A DNA stretch of 64,000 bases from Dickeya lacustris. Its GTDB lineage: Bacteria > Pseudomonadota > Gammaproteobacteria > Enterobacterales > Enterobacteriaceae. The notes under the pieces were generated by a model. That model did no database searches, had not been told where the DNA came from, and was given only the letters and a program-made list of their open reading frames with translations. Every line of letters begins with the position of its first letter. The first letter of the stretch is position 1. Positions 1-9,528 of this stretch are shown one piece after another. Both the position numbers and the translations under genes were made by a program. The stretch lies in assembly GCF_029635795.1 (NCBI RefSeq), contig NZ_CP114280.1, positions 4,092,001-4,156,000 of the forward strand, written 5' to 3'.

Positions 1-1
1 A

Positions 2-91
2 TTTGCCCAGCTGTCTTCGCTGATGTCAAAACTTAGTTCGCAGAATAACTACTTGACCCAACAATTCAAAACAAATAGCAGTTCAAGTTAA
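2..91 (+). CDS. fliD: FliD flagellar cap protein, C-terminal end (partial)
   Basis: Only the last 29 codons are in the window; the gene enters from the left edge in frame 2 and stops at TAA 89-91. The visible peptide runs FAQLSSLMSKLSSQNNYLTQ and then a Ser-rich tail, which resembles the C-terminus of the flagellar hook-associated protein 2 (filament cap). The fliS and fliT genes that follow are the usual neighbours of fliD in enterobacteria, which supports the call. FliD caps the growing flagellar filament outside the cell and promotes flagellin polymerisation. Upstream sequence would settle it. Confidence 0.75.
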   Translation, partial: FAQLSSLMSKLSSQNNYLTQQFKTNSSSS

Positions 92-178
92 TCTGAATAT
101 AGCAGGTTGAGTGTTTAAATATTAAGCGCTCTTCCTGTTTATTTTTCCATTGCTAGTCGAGTTGATTCATGTATGGTC

Positions 179-589
179 ATGTATAGAAAAAATGCGTCTC
201 AGGCTTACTCTCAGATTGGTTTAGAGAGTGCTGTAATGAGTGCGAGCCCTCATCAATTAATTGTTATGTTGTTTGATGGCGCTAAAAGTGCGCTGGTAAG
301 AGCTCGCATACTCATAGAGCAGGGAGATATTATTAATAAAGGAAACTCCCTGTCTAAAGCTATTGATATTATTAGCAATGGACTGCAGTTAGGTTTGGAT
401 ATGCAGAACGGAGGGGAGTTGGCAGAGAATCTTTCTGACCTTTATGATTACATGATTCGTCGGCTCTTGTATGCAAACATTCATAATGATATCAATGCAA
501 TTGCAGAAGTTGAAGTTTTGCTTGATAATATTGCGGATGCGTGGAAAAAAATTGGTCCAGGCTATCAATCAACAACGGAAATGCGCTAA
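179..589 (+). CDS. fliS: FliS flagellin export chaperone
   Basis: This 136-aa protein begins MYRKNASQAYSQIGLESAV, the typical FliS N-terminus, and has the all-helical body of the family (HQLIVMLFDGAKSALVRA near residues 25-42). FliS is a cytosolic chaperone that binds the C-terminal disordered region of flagellin and stops premature polymerisation before type III export. An in-frame ATG lies six bases upstream at 173; I prefer 179 because family members start at the MY. No strong Shine-Dalgarno site precedes either. The stop codon overlaps the fliT start (TAATG at 587-591), so the two are translationally coupled. Its place after fliD is the standard order. Confidence 0.93.
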   Translation: MYRKNASQAYSQIGLESAVMSASPHQLIVMLFDGAKSALVRARILIEQGDIINKGNSLSKAIDIISNGLQLGLDMQNGGELAENLSDLYDYMIRRLLYANIHNDINAIAEVEVLLDNIADAWKKIGPGYQSTTEMR

Positions 590-951
590 TGGAAAATGTC
601 TCTCCATTATTAACTGAGTATCAGGGGCTGCTTAAACTCATTCAGAGTATTAAGCTCATGGCGTTAAATGGGGCATGGGATGACGTTGTTGAGCAGGAGA
701 TTATCTATATTCAGGCAATAGAGAGAATCAGTCAGATATCTGCACCTGTCAATATGCCAAGTGTTATTCAGTTACAATTTAGGCAACTTCTTCAGGAGAT
801 TCTTGATACAGAAGCTCAGGTAAAAGAGTTGCTACAAAAAAGAATGGAAGAGTTGGCAATGCTGATTCAGCAAGGGCAGAATCAAAAAACTATCAATAAT
901 GCCTATGCTGAATTTTCGAATGATTTACTGGTTGGTAAATCAACACCCTAA
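589..951 (+). CDS. fliT: FliT flagellar export chaperone
   Basis: A 120-aa helical protein, MENVSPLLTEYQGLLKLIQS, whose ATG overlaps the fliS stop. An ATG in the same frame at 541 lies inside fliS and is rejected. FliT is the chaperone of the cap protein FliD, and in Salmonella it also antagonises the master regulator FlhDC. Length and gene order match the family; individual residues are weakly conserved, so the call rests on context as much as on sequence. A GC-rich hairpin just after the stop probably ends the fliDST transcript. Confidence 0.85.
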   Translation: MENVSPLLTEYQGLLKLIQSIKLMALNGAWDDVVEQEIIYIQAIERISQISAPVNMPSVIQLQFRQLLQEILDTEAQVKELLQKRMEELAMLIQQGQNQKTINNAYAEFSNDLLVGKSTP

Positions 952-962
952 ACTATCATCGA

Positions 963-989
963 GCCCGCCCGATATCAGGCGATTCGGGC
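963..989 (+). terminator. Probable terminator after fliT; spacer to next gene
   Basis: GCCCG at 963-967 pairs with CGGGC at 985-989 and is followed by a T-rich stretch (TTTCCTGGTTTTCC). It lies 11 bases after the fliT stop. The rest of the spacer to 1257 is AT-rich and holds no convincing ORF or RNA; a Shine-Dalgarno AAGGA at 1246-1250 serves the next gene. Confidence 0.45.
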
Positions 990-1257
990 CTTTCCTGGTT
1001 TTCCTCCACGGTATTGCATTTCTAATTTTTTATATATGAGCGGAAATTCTTTCCTCTGGTGAGCCTATACAGCTGAGAGGAAAGCGCATATTGTAAATTT
1101 TCTTCAACTACCCACTTTTAAATATTTTTCACTGAAGTCTCGCCTGTTAACTCCGAATGCGTAAATAAGAAACTGAATACTTCGATTATCGGTTGATTGT
1201 TCAATGATTTATTTATATATAATGGGTTTATTTTTAAGAGTGTAAAAGGAACGTTTT

Positions 1258-4200
1258 GTGATAATGTCAAATGTGCAGTCGTCAGATATTCCTGCAAAAA
1301 AAAACGTGATCAGCCCTCCAATTGTGCACACTGCTCCATATTATTTGCAGGCTATGGCTTATCTTTACGGCATAAAGTCTGCTGCACCTGAAACAGCCCG
1401 CATTTTAGAGATTGGGACACAAGATGGTGGTAATCTTTTTCCCTTTGCAATCGCAAATCCGAAATCCCATTCACTAGGTATTGATATTGATACAGATAAA
1501 ATTGAGAAAGGTAATGCACTGATAAGAAAGTTAAATATCAATAATATTGAGTTATTTTCATTAGATCTTGACTCTCTTCTATCTAGTGAACCAGGAGATT
1601 TTGATTATATTATTGTTCATGGTGTTTTTAGCCTCTTGGGTGGAGAGGTTCGTGATAATTTGTTGCAGTTCTGTAAAAAACATCTAACACCTGATGGGTT
1701 GATTTGCTATGGATATAATACGTTTCCCGGGTGGAAAACAGGTGAGGTATTACGTGATGCTATTCAATTACATAGTAGTTTAGCTAGTGATGAAAAAACG
1801 GCACAAGAAAGTGCACGGGCTATGCTAACCTATTTATCACTAGGAATGTCATCAGGTAATACGCAGTATGCATCTTTAAATGAATTAATTGGTCAGGCTG
1901 AAAAATTATCAGACACTGAGTTAGCCTTATATTATATGCAAGGTTTTAATCAACCTTGTTATTTTGTTGATTTCTATGCTCAAGCTAATAATGCAGGTTT
2001 AGCTTATGTCGGCGATGCGAAAGCGTATACCGAGTTGGCTGAGCATTATGGTAATAATGTATCACAATTACATAAAACAATATGCCCTGAAAATAAAAAC
2101 TATCTCCGCCAGCAATATTTAGATTTTGCAGTAAATCGATCTCAACGATTTAGTATTCTAGTCAGCAAGGATAGAGAGGATAGTATTTATCCTGAGCCTG
2201 ATTTAAATAAATTGGCAACCCTAAATTGGGCTGGTAATTTCAGGCGAGTAATGACAGATGATGGTAAGGCGTTAAATGTCCATAAATCAGGTCATGATGA
2301 AACTATCACTACAGATAGTGACCTTGTTTTAGGTATATTAGATTTGTTGGGTGATGCCTGGCCAAATAGCCTGAGTGTTGATCAAATAGCGTTTAATACT
2401 AGCTTGCCAGAGAAAGTAAATGCTGAACATAAAAAAAATGTAATAGATGCACTGACTAGCCTATTTATTAAAGGGCTGTCTTGTCTTTATCCTCATGTGG
2501 GTAACTGTGTTTATCGTCGCAGCAAACAAAAATCTCTTAGTGTACTACCCGGAATTGTAGATGGTGAACTTTCTTTCAATCTTTGGCATGACACTATCTT
2601 ATTAGATGAAGATGACTATAAAATTCTAAAAGAACCTGACTTCCTGATTAAAGAAAGAGAGGCTTCTTTCTACCAAAAATTATTTGATTTACGTAATAAG
2701 GGTGTATTTTTTGGCACAACTAAAGCATGGCGAGATTTTTATCAGAAAGCCGTTAAGAATGCGTTAATTAGTCAAATCGGTAATTATATACAGCCTATTA
2801 CTCTGTATACGACAGATATCAGTATGGGGGGGTTTTGGAGCGAAAAGATAACTGCACCTAAACTGAACTCCATATTAGCCAAATCACAGATTAGTAGGAA
2901 AGTATATGAAGAAATCGATAAACTTACTGATTTGGGATTTTTTGATGAAGCTCGAAACAAAGCAAGAGAGGTTATAAAGGCCCATCCTGAAAGTGCCCAT
3001 GTTTGGTATCCATTTGTTAATACATTTGTTAAAACTAAGGATTTTCATGGTGCAATAGAAATTATTGCAAGAGCAATTTCACTTAATCCATTTAACTGGG
3101 GATATTATGTTGATTTGGTGATTTGTTTTTGGAAGGTGGATCAGTTATATCATGGATTAAGGCTCATCCGAAGGGTTTTGCGATGTGATGATAATCGTGC
3201 ATTAGCGTGGGATACGTTGGCATTATTATTAAATATTTTTGGAGATATTCCTACAGCGTTTATATGTATGGAGAAAGCTTTGGCGATAGAGCCTAATAAT
3301 TCTAATTTTATTAGTCATATGGGGTCTATTGCTCATAACTTGGGTAGTAAGGATGGAATAAAATTCCATAGGAAGACTGTAGAGTTAATGCCAGAAGCAT
3401 TCCATTTACATAGTAATTTGTTGTTTGCATTATCTCATGATATAAGTGTTACAGCTAAGTCATTATTTGATGAGCATCTTGCTTATGGTAGGAGAGTCCA
3501 TAACTTAATTGATACTTATAAGCTAAAATTTAATCATGGAAATGCTATAGAACCTAATCGTCGTCTTCGTATTGGGTTCGTGTCAGGTGATCTTGGAGAG
3601 CATCCAGTAACTAATTTTATCAGGCCTATTTGGGATGAATTGGATAAAGAAACATTCTCTATTTTTGCTTATTCATGCTTCAAAAGGAATGGTTCAGAAA
3701 AACTAAAAATGGTTACAGATAAATGGCACGATGTCGATATGATGAGTGATGTCGAGTTAGCAAAGCTAATTAATAATGATGAGATAGATATTCTTATCGA
3801 TTTATCTGGGCATACTGCATATAACCGTCTACCTGTTTTTGCCTTAAAACCAGCACCAATTCAAATGAGTTGGATCGGTTATCCTGGAACTACAGGTCTT
3901 CCTGAGGTCGATTATTATGTTATTAATACAAATATGGATCTGCCTGATTCCTTACATGCACAGTTCATTGAAAATTTGATTTTTTTACCGTTTGTAAAAA
4001 TGTTTGAACCATCTGAGCTGAGTCCTGATGTAAATGAATTGCCTCTCTTATCGAATAAATATATTACTTTTGGCTCACTAAATCGCCCTCAAAAAATTAA
4101 TGATGAAATGCTAAAGGTTTGGGCCGAAATATTATGTTCGGTACCTAATTCTAAAATGTTAATCGGGTATATGCCAGGGCAAGAATTAATTGACATTTTT

Positions 4201-4665
4201 AAAGAAAAAATGAATCAATGGGGCGTTAGTAGCGATCGCCTAGATTTTCGCATAAAAACAGGTATAAAAGACTACCTTAAAATGCATCATGAGATTGATA
4301 TGTTGCTGGATACCTTTCCTTATACTGGAGGTACAACGACAAATCATGCATTATGGATGGGTGTTCCGACCCTCACGTTGATTGGAGAGACGCTGTGTAC
4401 AATGCAAGGGCTATTCTCTGCCAGTGGTTTAGGCGTGGATGATTTTGCTGCGTATTCAATAGAAGAATATAAAGAAAAAGCTATTAAATTCAGTAATGAC
4501 CCAGAGAGACTGTCTGAGGTTCGTCGTAGCTTGCGTACCAAGATCTCTAATGGAATAGTAACGGGTGTCAGCCAATCATTCTTTTTCGAAAAAATGCTAA
4601 CGAAAGTATGGGAGATTTATTGCAAAGGTGAAATTGCACATAGTTTTTCTATAGAGAAATTATGA
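1258..4665 (+). CDS. Methyltransferase-TPR-OGT (GT41-like) fusion, probable flagellin glycosyltransferase
   Basis: This 1135-aa protein has three parts. Residues ~45-170 form a SAM-dependent methyltransferase fold (ILEIGTQDGGN glycine-rich loop, then LGIDID). A regulatory-type segment follows, and TPR-like repeats occupy about 555-720. From about 768 to the end it resembles SPINDLY/O-GlcNAc transferase catalytic regions (RLRIGFVSGDLGEHPVTNF; DLSGHTAYNRL; MSWIGYPGTTG; LDTFPYTGGTTTNHALWMG). Family knowledge: such OGT-like enzymes glycosylate proteins with UDP-activated sugars. Inference: beside fliDST and sugar-modifying genes it probably glycosylates flagellin on Ser/Thr. The start is GTG 1258, seven bases after AAGGA; ATG 1264 is the alternative. 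Low GC suggests acquisition. Confidence 0.8.
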   Translation: MIMSNVQSSDIPAKKNVISPPIVHTAPYYLQAMAYLYGIKSAAPETARILEIGTQDGGNLFPFAIANPKSHSLGIDIDTDKIEKGNALIRKLNINNIELFSLDLDSLLSSEPGDFDYIIVHGVFSLLGGEVRDNLLQFCKKHLTPDGLICYGYNTFPGWKTGEVLRDAIQLHSSLASDEKTAQESARAMLTYLSLGMSSGNTQYASLNELIGQAEKLSDTELALYYMQGFNQPCYFVDFYAQANNAGLAYVGDAKAYTELAEHYGNNVSQLHKTICPENKNYLRQQYLDFAVNRSQRFSILVSKDREDSIYPEPDLNKLATLNWAGNFRRVMTDDGKALNVHKSGHDETITTDSDLVLGILDLLGDAWPNSLSVDQIAFNTSLPEKVNAEHKKNVIDALTSLFIKGLSCLYPHVGNCVYRRSKQKSLSVLPGIVDGELSFNLWHDTILLDEDDYKILKEPDFLIKEREASFYQKLFDLRNKGVFFGTTKAWRDFYQKAVKNALISQIGNYIQPITLYTTDISMGGFWSEKITAPKLNSILAKSQISRKVYEEIDKLTDLGFFDEARNKAREVIKAHPESAHVWYPFVNTFVKTKDFHGAIEIIARAISLNPFNWGYYVDLVICFWKVDQLYHGLRLIRRVLRCDDNRALAWDTLALLLNIFGDIPTAFICMEKALAIEPNNSNFISHMGSIAHNLGSKDGIKFHRKTVELMPEAFHLHSNLLFALSHDISVTAKSLFDEHLAYGRRVHNLIDTYKLKFNHGNAIEPNRRLRIGFVSGDLGEHPVTNFIRPIWDELDKETFSIFAYSCFKRNGSEKLKMVTDKWHDVDMMSDVELAKLINNDEIDILIDLSGHTAYNRLPVFALKPAPIQMSWIGYPGTTGLPEVDYYVINTNMDLPDSLHAQFIENLIFLPFVKMFEPSELSPDVNELPLLSNKYITFGSLNRPQKINDEMLKVWAEILCSVPNSKMLIGYMPGQELIDIFKEKMNQWGVSSDRLDFRIKTGIKDYLKMHHEIDMLLDTFPYTGGTTTNHALWMGVPTLTLIGETLCTMQGLFSASGLGVDDFAAYSIEEYKEKAIKFSNDPERLSEVRRSLRTKISNGIVTGVSQSFFFEKMLTKVWEIYCKGEIAHSFSIEKL

Positions 4666-4790
4666 CTATTTATCAAATAGTAAAAATGAAAACAATTTCA
4701 TGCTCCGATATTAATTATTAGTTGAATAAGTACGGCAGCATGAGATTGTAAAAACGTTTACTCAATGTTTCTTGTATGCTAAGGGGTAAT

Positions 4791-5927
4791 ATGAAAGATA
4801 AAATATTTGTTACAAGGCCATTAATTCCCCCGTTATCAGAGTTTACTCCATACCTGGAAAAAATATGGTCCAATCAAATTTTAACGAATAGTGGACCATT
4901 CCATGATATGTTAGAGAGTGAATTAGCTAATTATCTTGGTGTTAAGTATGTTAGTTTATTCAATAATGGAACACTAGCATTATTGACTGCTCTTCAGGCA
5001 TTAAAAGTCACGGGAGAGGTTATCACAACCCCTTATTCTTTTGTTGCGACCTCTCATTCTCTTTTATGGAATGGGCTTACACCTGTATTTGTGGATATCG
5101 ATCCTAATTCATGCAATATTGATGTAAATAAAATTGAAAATGCAATCACACCTGCAACTTCAGCAATATTACCTGTACATTGTTACGGTATTCCATGTGA
5201 TGTTGAGGGAATACAGAGGGTAGCAGATAATTATGGTGTTAAAGTCATTTATGATGCCGCTCATGCTTTTGGTGTTAAGATTGATAATCAAAGCATATTG
5301 AATTATGGCGATCTATCAATACTTAGTTTTCATGCAACAAAAGTTTTCAATACGATTGAGGGTGGCGCAATAATCTCTCATGATCTTAAAACTAAGAAAC
5401 GTATTGATCATTTGAAGAACTTCGGTTTTGTTGATGAGACGACTGTTGTTGCTGCTGGTATAAATTCAAAAATGAATGAGGTTCAGGCCGCCTTTGGTTT
5501 GTTACAGCTGAAATATATAGATAATGCTCTTGAGTTGAGAAAAAAACTCTATGAAAGATACGTTCTATTATTATCTAAGCTACCAACAGTCAAGGTAATT
5601 AAAGATATAAATAATTTTGAATGGAATTATGCCTATTTTCCTGTCTTTTTTGAGATTAAAACACCTAGTCTAAGGGATTTTGTTTATGAGGAAATGAAAA
5701 AAAGCGATATCTTTACGCGAAGATATTTCTTCCCATTAATCAGTTCCTTTCCTATGTATAGAGGACTAAATAGCGCGAATGAGAACAATCTACCTGTTGC
5801 AACTCGCGTGTCTCATCAAGTCTTGTGTTTACCTATGTATGCGGATTTATCTTATGATGAACAGGATGGTATTATCGAAGCTCTTCTAAATGCTATGAGT
5901 AAGTATCAAGATCTGGAGGAAGCATGA
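4791..5927 (+). CDS. DegT/DnrJ/EryC1-family PLP sugar aminotransferase (VioA-like)
   Basis: A 378-aa PLP-dependent aminotransferase of the DegT/DnrJ/EryC1/StrS family. Visible marks are NNGTLALLTALQAL (cofactor phosphate loop), TTPYSFVATSHSLLWNGLTPVF, the DAAHAFG motif, and SFHATKVFNTIEGG, where the Lys forms the internal aldimine. Such enzymes put an amino group on 4-keto-6-deoxy nucleotide sugars; VioA, which makes dTDP-4-amino-4,6-dideoxyglucose, is a plausible relative. I chose ATG 4791, four bases after AAGGGG (4781-4786), over an upstream ATG at 4776. It overlaps the next gene by four bases (ATGA), so the pair probably makes one N-acylated amino sugar for the flagellin glycan. Confidence 0.85.
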   Translation: MKDKIFVTRPLIPPLSEFTPYLEKIWSNQILTNSGPFHDMLESELANYLGVKYVSLFNNGTLALLTALQALKVTGEVITTPYSFVATSHSLLWNGLTPVFVDIDPNSCNIDVNKIENAITPATSAILPVHCYGIPCDVEGIQRVADNYGVKVIYDAAHAFGVKIDNQSILNYGDLSILSFHATKVFNTIEGGAIISHDLKTKKRIDHLKNFGFVDETTVVAAGINSKMNEVQAAFGLLQLKYIDNALELRKKLYERYVLLLSKLPTVKVIKDINNFEWNYAYFPVFFEIKTPSLRDFVYEEMKKSDIFTRRYFFPLISSFPMYRGLNSANENNLPVATRVSHQVLCLPMYADLSYDEQDGIIEALLNAMSKYQDLEEA

Positions 5928-6577
5928 AATTAGGTATATATGGCGCAGGTGGATTAGGAAGGGAGGCCTTGTTATTAGCTCAATGTATAAACGATGTGAA
6001 TAAACGATGGGATGAGATATTTTTTATTGATGATATAAATTATGATCGTATCCTTAATGGCCATCGTGTTTTCTCATCTACGACGATTCCTCATGATATA
6101 TCCTTTACTGCTGAGATAGTTATAGCAGTTGGTGAACCAATACTAAGAGAAAAATTTAAAAATAACATAAGCCATCTATCTATTCCTTTAGCCACGCTAA
6201 TTCATCCTTCAGTTTTTGTTCCCGAGAATACTGTGATAAAAGAAGGATGCATTATTAATGAAGGCGTTTTTTTATCCTGTGACGTATACATAGGTGCTAA
6301 TGTTTGTATACAACAAATGTCAAGAATTTCACATGACTGCAGTATACACGAAAATACAGTTCTTGCTTCAGGTGTATGTTTAGCCGGTGGATGTAATGTA
6401 GGGAAAAGAGTCTTTATTGGTATGGGAGTTATGGTTAGGGAAAGACGAAAAATAGGCGATTTTAGTGTAATAGGTATGGGATCCGTGGTAGTAAGTGATC
6501 TGCCTGATAAGATTATTGCTTTTGGCAGTCCGGCAAGGGTTGTGAAGGAAAATGATGTGAGTATTTTCGATTCCTAA
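5924..6577 (+). CDS. NeuD/PglD-like sugar O/N-acyltransferase
   Basis: A 217-aa protein with an N-terminal Rossmann-like PglD domain (LGIYGAGGLGREALLLA, residues 2-18) and a C-terminal left-handed beta-helix of hexapeptide repeats (VIKEGCIINEGVFLS through GKRVFIGMG). This matches the sialic-acid O-acetyltransferase NeuD / PglD / VioB group, which transfers acetyl or other acyl groups from acyl-CoA to amino sugars. A good ribosome binding site (GGAGGAAGC) and the ATGA overlap with the aminotransferase show coupled translation. Inference: it acylates the amino sugar made by that enzyme. The exact acyl donor cannot be read from the sequence. Confidence 0.85.
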   Translation: MKLGIYGAGGLGREALLLAQCINDVNKRWDEIFFIDDINYDRILNGHRVFSSTTIPHDISFTAEIVIAVGEPILREKFKNNISHLSIPLATLIHPSVFVPENTVIKEGCIINEGVFLSCDVYIGANVCIQQMSRISHDCSIHENTVLASGVCLAGGCNVGKRVFIGMGVMVRERRKIGDFSVIGMGSVVVSDLPDKIIAFGSPARVVKENDVSIFDS

Positions 6578-6667
6578 TGACTTTATCGATTATGCATGTT
6601 GTTTAAACTGGCTAATTCATCGTCTTTCTAACTGATTTTTATATAAAAGAATAATTTGAGGGTTTAA

Positions 6668-8086
6668 ATGTCAAAATATGATTCTATCAAATTAGCTCAT
6701 CAATACTATAGAGATGTATTTACAAAGGAATTTATTCTCGGGGATGTTGGTGACTTACCTCGTGAAATTATCTTTGATGTTCTCATAAAGAGGGAAATAA
6801 ATACTTATGAGTTAAATAAAAAATTGTTGAAGGTTGATACCCATCTTCCACCTGATGATGAGAAAAAGCTTTTTTTGATGCTAAATGCTATAGCTATGTC
6901 AAATTTAGCGTTAAATGATAAATGGGGTGGTAAAAATGTACGATTACCGGATGAATATATCAATATGATAATTGGGTGTATTGATGATATTATCCATCTT
7001 GGAATGAATGTTGAGTATCTTGTCGTTTCTATTCAATTACTGTTCCGTATAGGGGCAATAGAGCATGCTGTTAACTTAATCGAGAATAATTTCTCTATAT
7101 TAGACGAAATACCTTCTATATATAACTTACTTCTGACAATATGTATTTTTGAAAAAGACTATGCTGCTGCCATTCCATTGGTTCAAAAAATCACGAAGCA
7201 ACCAGAGTTATTAGGTCAAGATATTCTTATCATGATGATGATACTCACTACTATTTTTAAAAATGGTGGTTATCCTGATAGTTATATTGATTTCACATCT
7301 ATTTTAAACAAAAAAACCTTACTGCCATTGAATTATTACTCGTGGGTTTTAGATGCGAGGGAATCGAATAATAAACCAACAATCGTTATTGCGTGTGATA
7401 ATAGATATTATTTTGAACATGCAATATCCCTTCTCTATTCTATTTATGAAAATAACAAGCATGAATTTAATGTTCATTTCCATGTTTATAATATAAGTAA
7501 TCAGGTTTTTATTGATATAGAGAAAAAGAAAAATAGATTCTTAGAGTTAAATATATCATGCTCTACAGAATCATTTGATGATTCGAAAGATTGTAATGTT
7601 CATTATGCTTCTCGTCGATTCGTTTTTGCAAATCATATGCTTTCTAAAGTTAGTGGTGATGTGCTAATCCTTGACGCAGATTCACTTGTGCGTAATCCAT
7701 GGTCTATGATAAATGCGTCTGTGAGTAAAGATGCTGATATTATTATTACTAAAGATGAGGCGTCTCCCTTCTGGGAAGATATTTGTGCTGGGTTTGTGTA
7801 TTTAAGGAATACGAGTAAAAGTAAATCATTTATAAAAAAGGTTGCTTGTTTTATATGGAATAATATAGAGCAAGGTAATACTAACTGGTTTTTAGATCAA
7901 GTTGCGCTATCAGCTGTCTTTGATAAAGATAAAAATAGTATTCATGCTCATAGAATAGAACTTTCATTATTGTTTGATATCAATCATCGAGAAAACTCTT
8001 TCATGTGGACAATAACAAGTGTAAAGGATGGTAAAACCAGGTTCCATGATTACAAAGTATTTTTAAATAATAAATATGCAATTTGA
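6668..8086 (+). CDS. Glycosyltransferase with C-terminal DxD nucleotide-sugar transferase domain
   Basis: A 472-aa protein. The N-terminal ~230 residues are helical, perhaps TPR-like (EHAVNLIENNFSILDEIPSIYNLLLT). The C-terminal half begins TIVIACDNRYYFEHAISLLYSI and contains DVLILDADSLVRNPW, a DxD metal/nucleotide-sugar site typical of GT-A folds (GT8/GT77-like), then GFVYLRNTSKSKSF and NWFLDQVALSA. Probable role: adding a sugar to the flagellin glycan or to a glycan already attached. It follows the acyltransferase by 90 bases on the same strand and shares its low GC. The acceptor is unknown. Confidence 0.7.
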   Translation: MSKYDSIKLAHQYYRDVFTKEFILGDVGDLPREIIFDVLIKREINTYELNKKLLKVDTHLPPDDEKKLFLMLNAIAMSNLALNDKWGGKNVRLPDEYINMIIGCIDDIIHLGMNVEYLVVSIQLLFRIGAIEHAVNLIENNFSILDEIPSIYNLLLTICIFEKDYAAAIPLVQKITKQPELLGQDILIMMMILTTIFKNGGYPDSYIDFTSILNKKTLLPLNYYSWVLDARESNNKPTIVIACDNRYYFEHAISLLYSIYENNKHEFNVHFHVYNISNQVFIDIEKKKNRFLELNISCSTESFDDSKDCNVHYASRRFVFANHMLSKVSGDVLILDADSLVRNPWSMINASVSKDADIIITKDEASPFWEDICAGFVYLRNTSKSKSFIKKVACFIWNNIEQGNTNWFLDQVALSAVFDKDKNSIHAHRIELSLLFDINHRENSFMWTITSVKDGKTRFHDYKVFLNNKYAI

Positions 8087-8206
8087 TTTTTTATTTGATA
8101 AAAATACAAGGTGATCTATCAAATACATTGACCAGATCTGATTCAGTCGTTCCGGTATCGCTAATGGTACCGGATTACATACGATAATTCGGTAATCCCC
8201 CCATTT

Positions 8207-9054
8207 TTAACCGGGCAGATAAGTAGAATCAGATAAGCGCTGAATATGCTGCATTGGTGTGAAGCCATTCAGTGCCATATTCGGTCGTTCGTGATTATAG
8301 AACCATTGCCATTGTGTGGCGTATTCCTGTAACTCACTCAGCGAATAAAACAGATAGTGCCCCAGCCAGTCATAACGCACTGTCCGGTTATAACGCTCAA
8401 TATACGCATTCTGTTGTGGCTTCCCCGGCTGAATAAAATTGAGGATGATATTTTGTCGTTCAGCCCATACTATCAGAGTGTTACCTGCATATTCTGGTCC
8501 GTTGTCACATCGAATCGATGCCGGTTTCCCTTTCCATTCAATCAGTTGTTCGAGAGTTCTGACTACCCGACTGGCCGGAAGGGAAAAATCGACCTCTATT
8601 GCCAGGGCCTCGCGATTGAAATCATCAATAATATTCAGCAGACGAACGGAGCGACCATCTGACAACTGATCATGCATAAAATCCATTGACCAACTCTCGT
8701 TACTGCCAGTGGGGACCCTCAGTGGTTCCGGCTTTTCACGTTTCAACCGTTTTTTAGGTTTTATCCGCATATTCAGCGACAGTTCGCAGTAAATCCGGTA
8801 AATTCTCTTGTGGTTCCAGACAAAGCCTTTCACGTTGCGCAGATACAGGTAACACAGGCCGAAGCCCCAGTTTCGCTGGCTGTCCGTGATGCGCACCAGC
8901 CAGTCAGCAATCCGTTGATTTTCCTGACTCAGTAAGCGCCTGTATCGGTAGCAACATTCGCTGACGACAAAGAGCTGACAGGCCAGACGGATACTGATCC
9001 CCGGTGTTCAACTGCATGCAGAGCCATCTGCTTCCGGTCTGATGGCTTCACCAC
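8207..9054 (-). pseudogene. IS3-family transposase OrfB, frameshifted (left copy)
   Basis: OrfB should continue from the OrfA slippery site in the -1 frame. That frame reads [19 protein letters not shown] and then runs to a stop. The conserved continuation ([20 protein letters not shown]...) lies one further frame away, as if a base were missing in the run ACCGGGG near 9003. From there an intact frame covers the DDE integrase core: SMDFMHDQ (first D), CDNGPEY (second D) and [13 protein letters not shown] (E). The identical lesion occurs in the right copy. The catalytic part is complete, but a full OrfAB protein would need a second frameshift, so transposase is probably inactive or made at very low level. 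Confidence 0.75.
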
Positions 9055-9314
9055 TTTTTTGCCATCGCTTCCTGAATAATTTCGGCCTTCAGACGCTCTT
9101 CAGCATACATTTTTTTTAGTCGGCGATTTTCTTCTTCAAGCTCTTTCAGTCGGCTCATCAGTGCAGCATCCATCCCGCCAAACTTTGAGCGCCATTTATA
9201 AAAACTGGCACTGCTGATGCCATGCTCCCGGCACAGTTCAGGAACCGGCGTACCCGCCTCAGCCTGTTTGAGAATGGTGATGATCTGACTGTCAGTAAAA
9301 CGTGATCGTTTCAT
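9048..9314 (-). CDS. IS3-family transposase OrfA
   Basis: The 88-aa product begins MKRSRFTDSQIITILKQAE. It has a helix-turn-helix (PVPELCREHGISSASFYKWRSKFGG, residues 23-47) and a C-terminal leucine-zipper-like helix (LKELEEENRRLKKMYAEE). It binds the terminal repeats and is normally fused to OrfB by -1 frameshifting. The slippery site A6G (GCAAAAAAGTGG on the minus strand) lies at its last codons. Its protein sequence is identical to that of the right copy. Confidence 0.92.
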   Translation of the reverse strand: MKRSRFTDSQIITILKQAEAGTPVPELCREHGISSASFYKWRSKFGGMDAALMSRLKELEEENRRLKKMYAEERLKAEIIQEAMAKKW

Positions 9315-9446
9315 AGAAATCCCCCTGCATTCAGGTTAGGAGAAAATTCTACTTATGCATGCACTGGTTTTTCGGGGGGATTACCAGAGCATCTTTTATA
9401 TATCGATATTATGAAAATTGGTAGTTTCGGCTGTGGGGGCAGTCCA

Positions 9447-9528
9447 GGTGCATGCCAAAGCCATCAGTAAGCTTATATTCCTTCTCAAGAGATTTGGCAT
9501 TTTTTACTTTGGAATCAGTTAGAGACAT
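9447..9528 (-). pseudogene. P4-type integrase, N-terminal remnant
   Basis: Reading leftward from ATG 9528 gives MSLTDSKVKNAKSLEKEYKL and TDGFGMHL, identical to the start of the integrase at 58134-59411. Similarity ends near 9447, followed by ~60 unrelated bases and then the IS3 end. The upstream DNA up to the att repeat at 9709 also matches the corresponding stretch beside tRNA-Asn. This is the scar of a third integrated element whose integrase, and probably its cargo, were deleted. The distance from start codon to att repeat (181 bp) equals that of the intact integrase at 59411 (180 bp). Confidence 0.88.

Larger units (their letters stand above)
8191..9384 (-). mobile_element. IS3-family insertion sequence (IS407/IS51-type), left copy
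   Basis: A 1194-bp element bounded by terminal repeats GGTAATCCCCCC at 8191 and the complementary GGGGGATTACC ending at 9384. It carries orfA and orfB of the IS407-like branch of IS3. A copy in opposite orientation lies at 27470-28664. The bases outside the ends (ATTC on the left, AGAG on the right) do not match, so no 3-4 bp target duplication is visible. The element separates the flagellar glycosylation genes from an integrase remnant, so a deletion or recombination through this IS probably removed the left part of the first integrated element. Confidence 0.92.

Noticed and set aside
8091..8190. Dyad near 8153 as a terminator of the glycosylation cluster
   Set aside because: TCCGGTA and TACCGGA can pair, but no T-run follows and the right flank was replaced by the IS, so the natural end of the cluster cannot be judged.
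8357..8669. Plus-strand ORFs inside the left IS3 copy
   Set aside because: They mirror the transposase frame and recur in the other copy; shadows of orfB.
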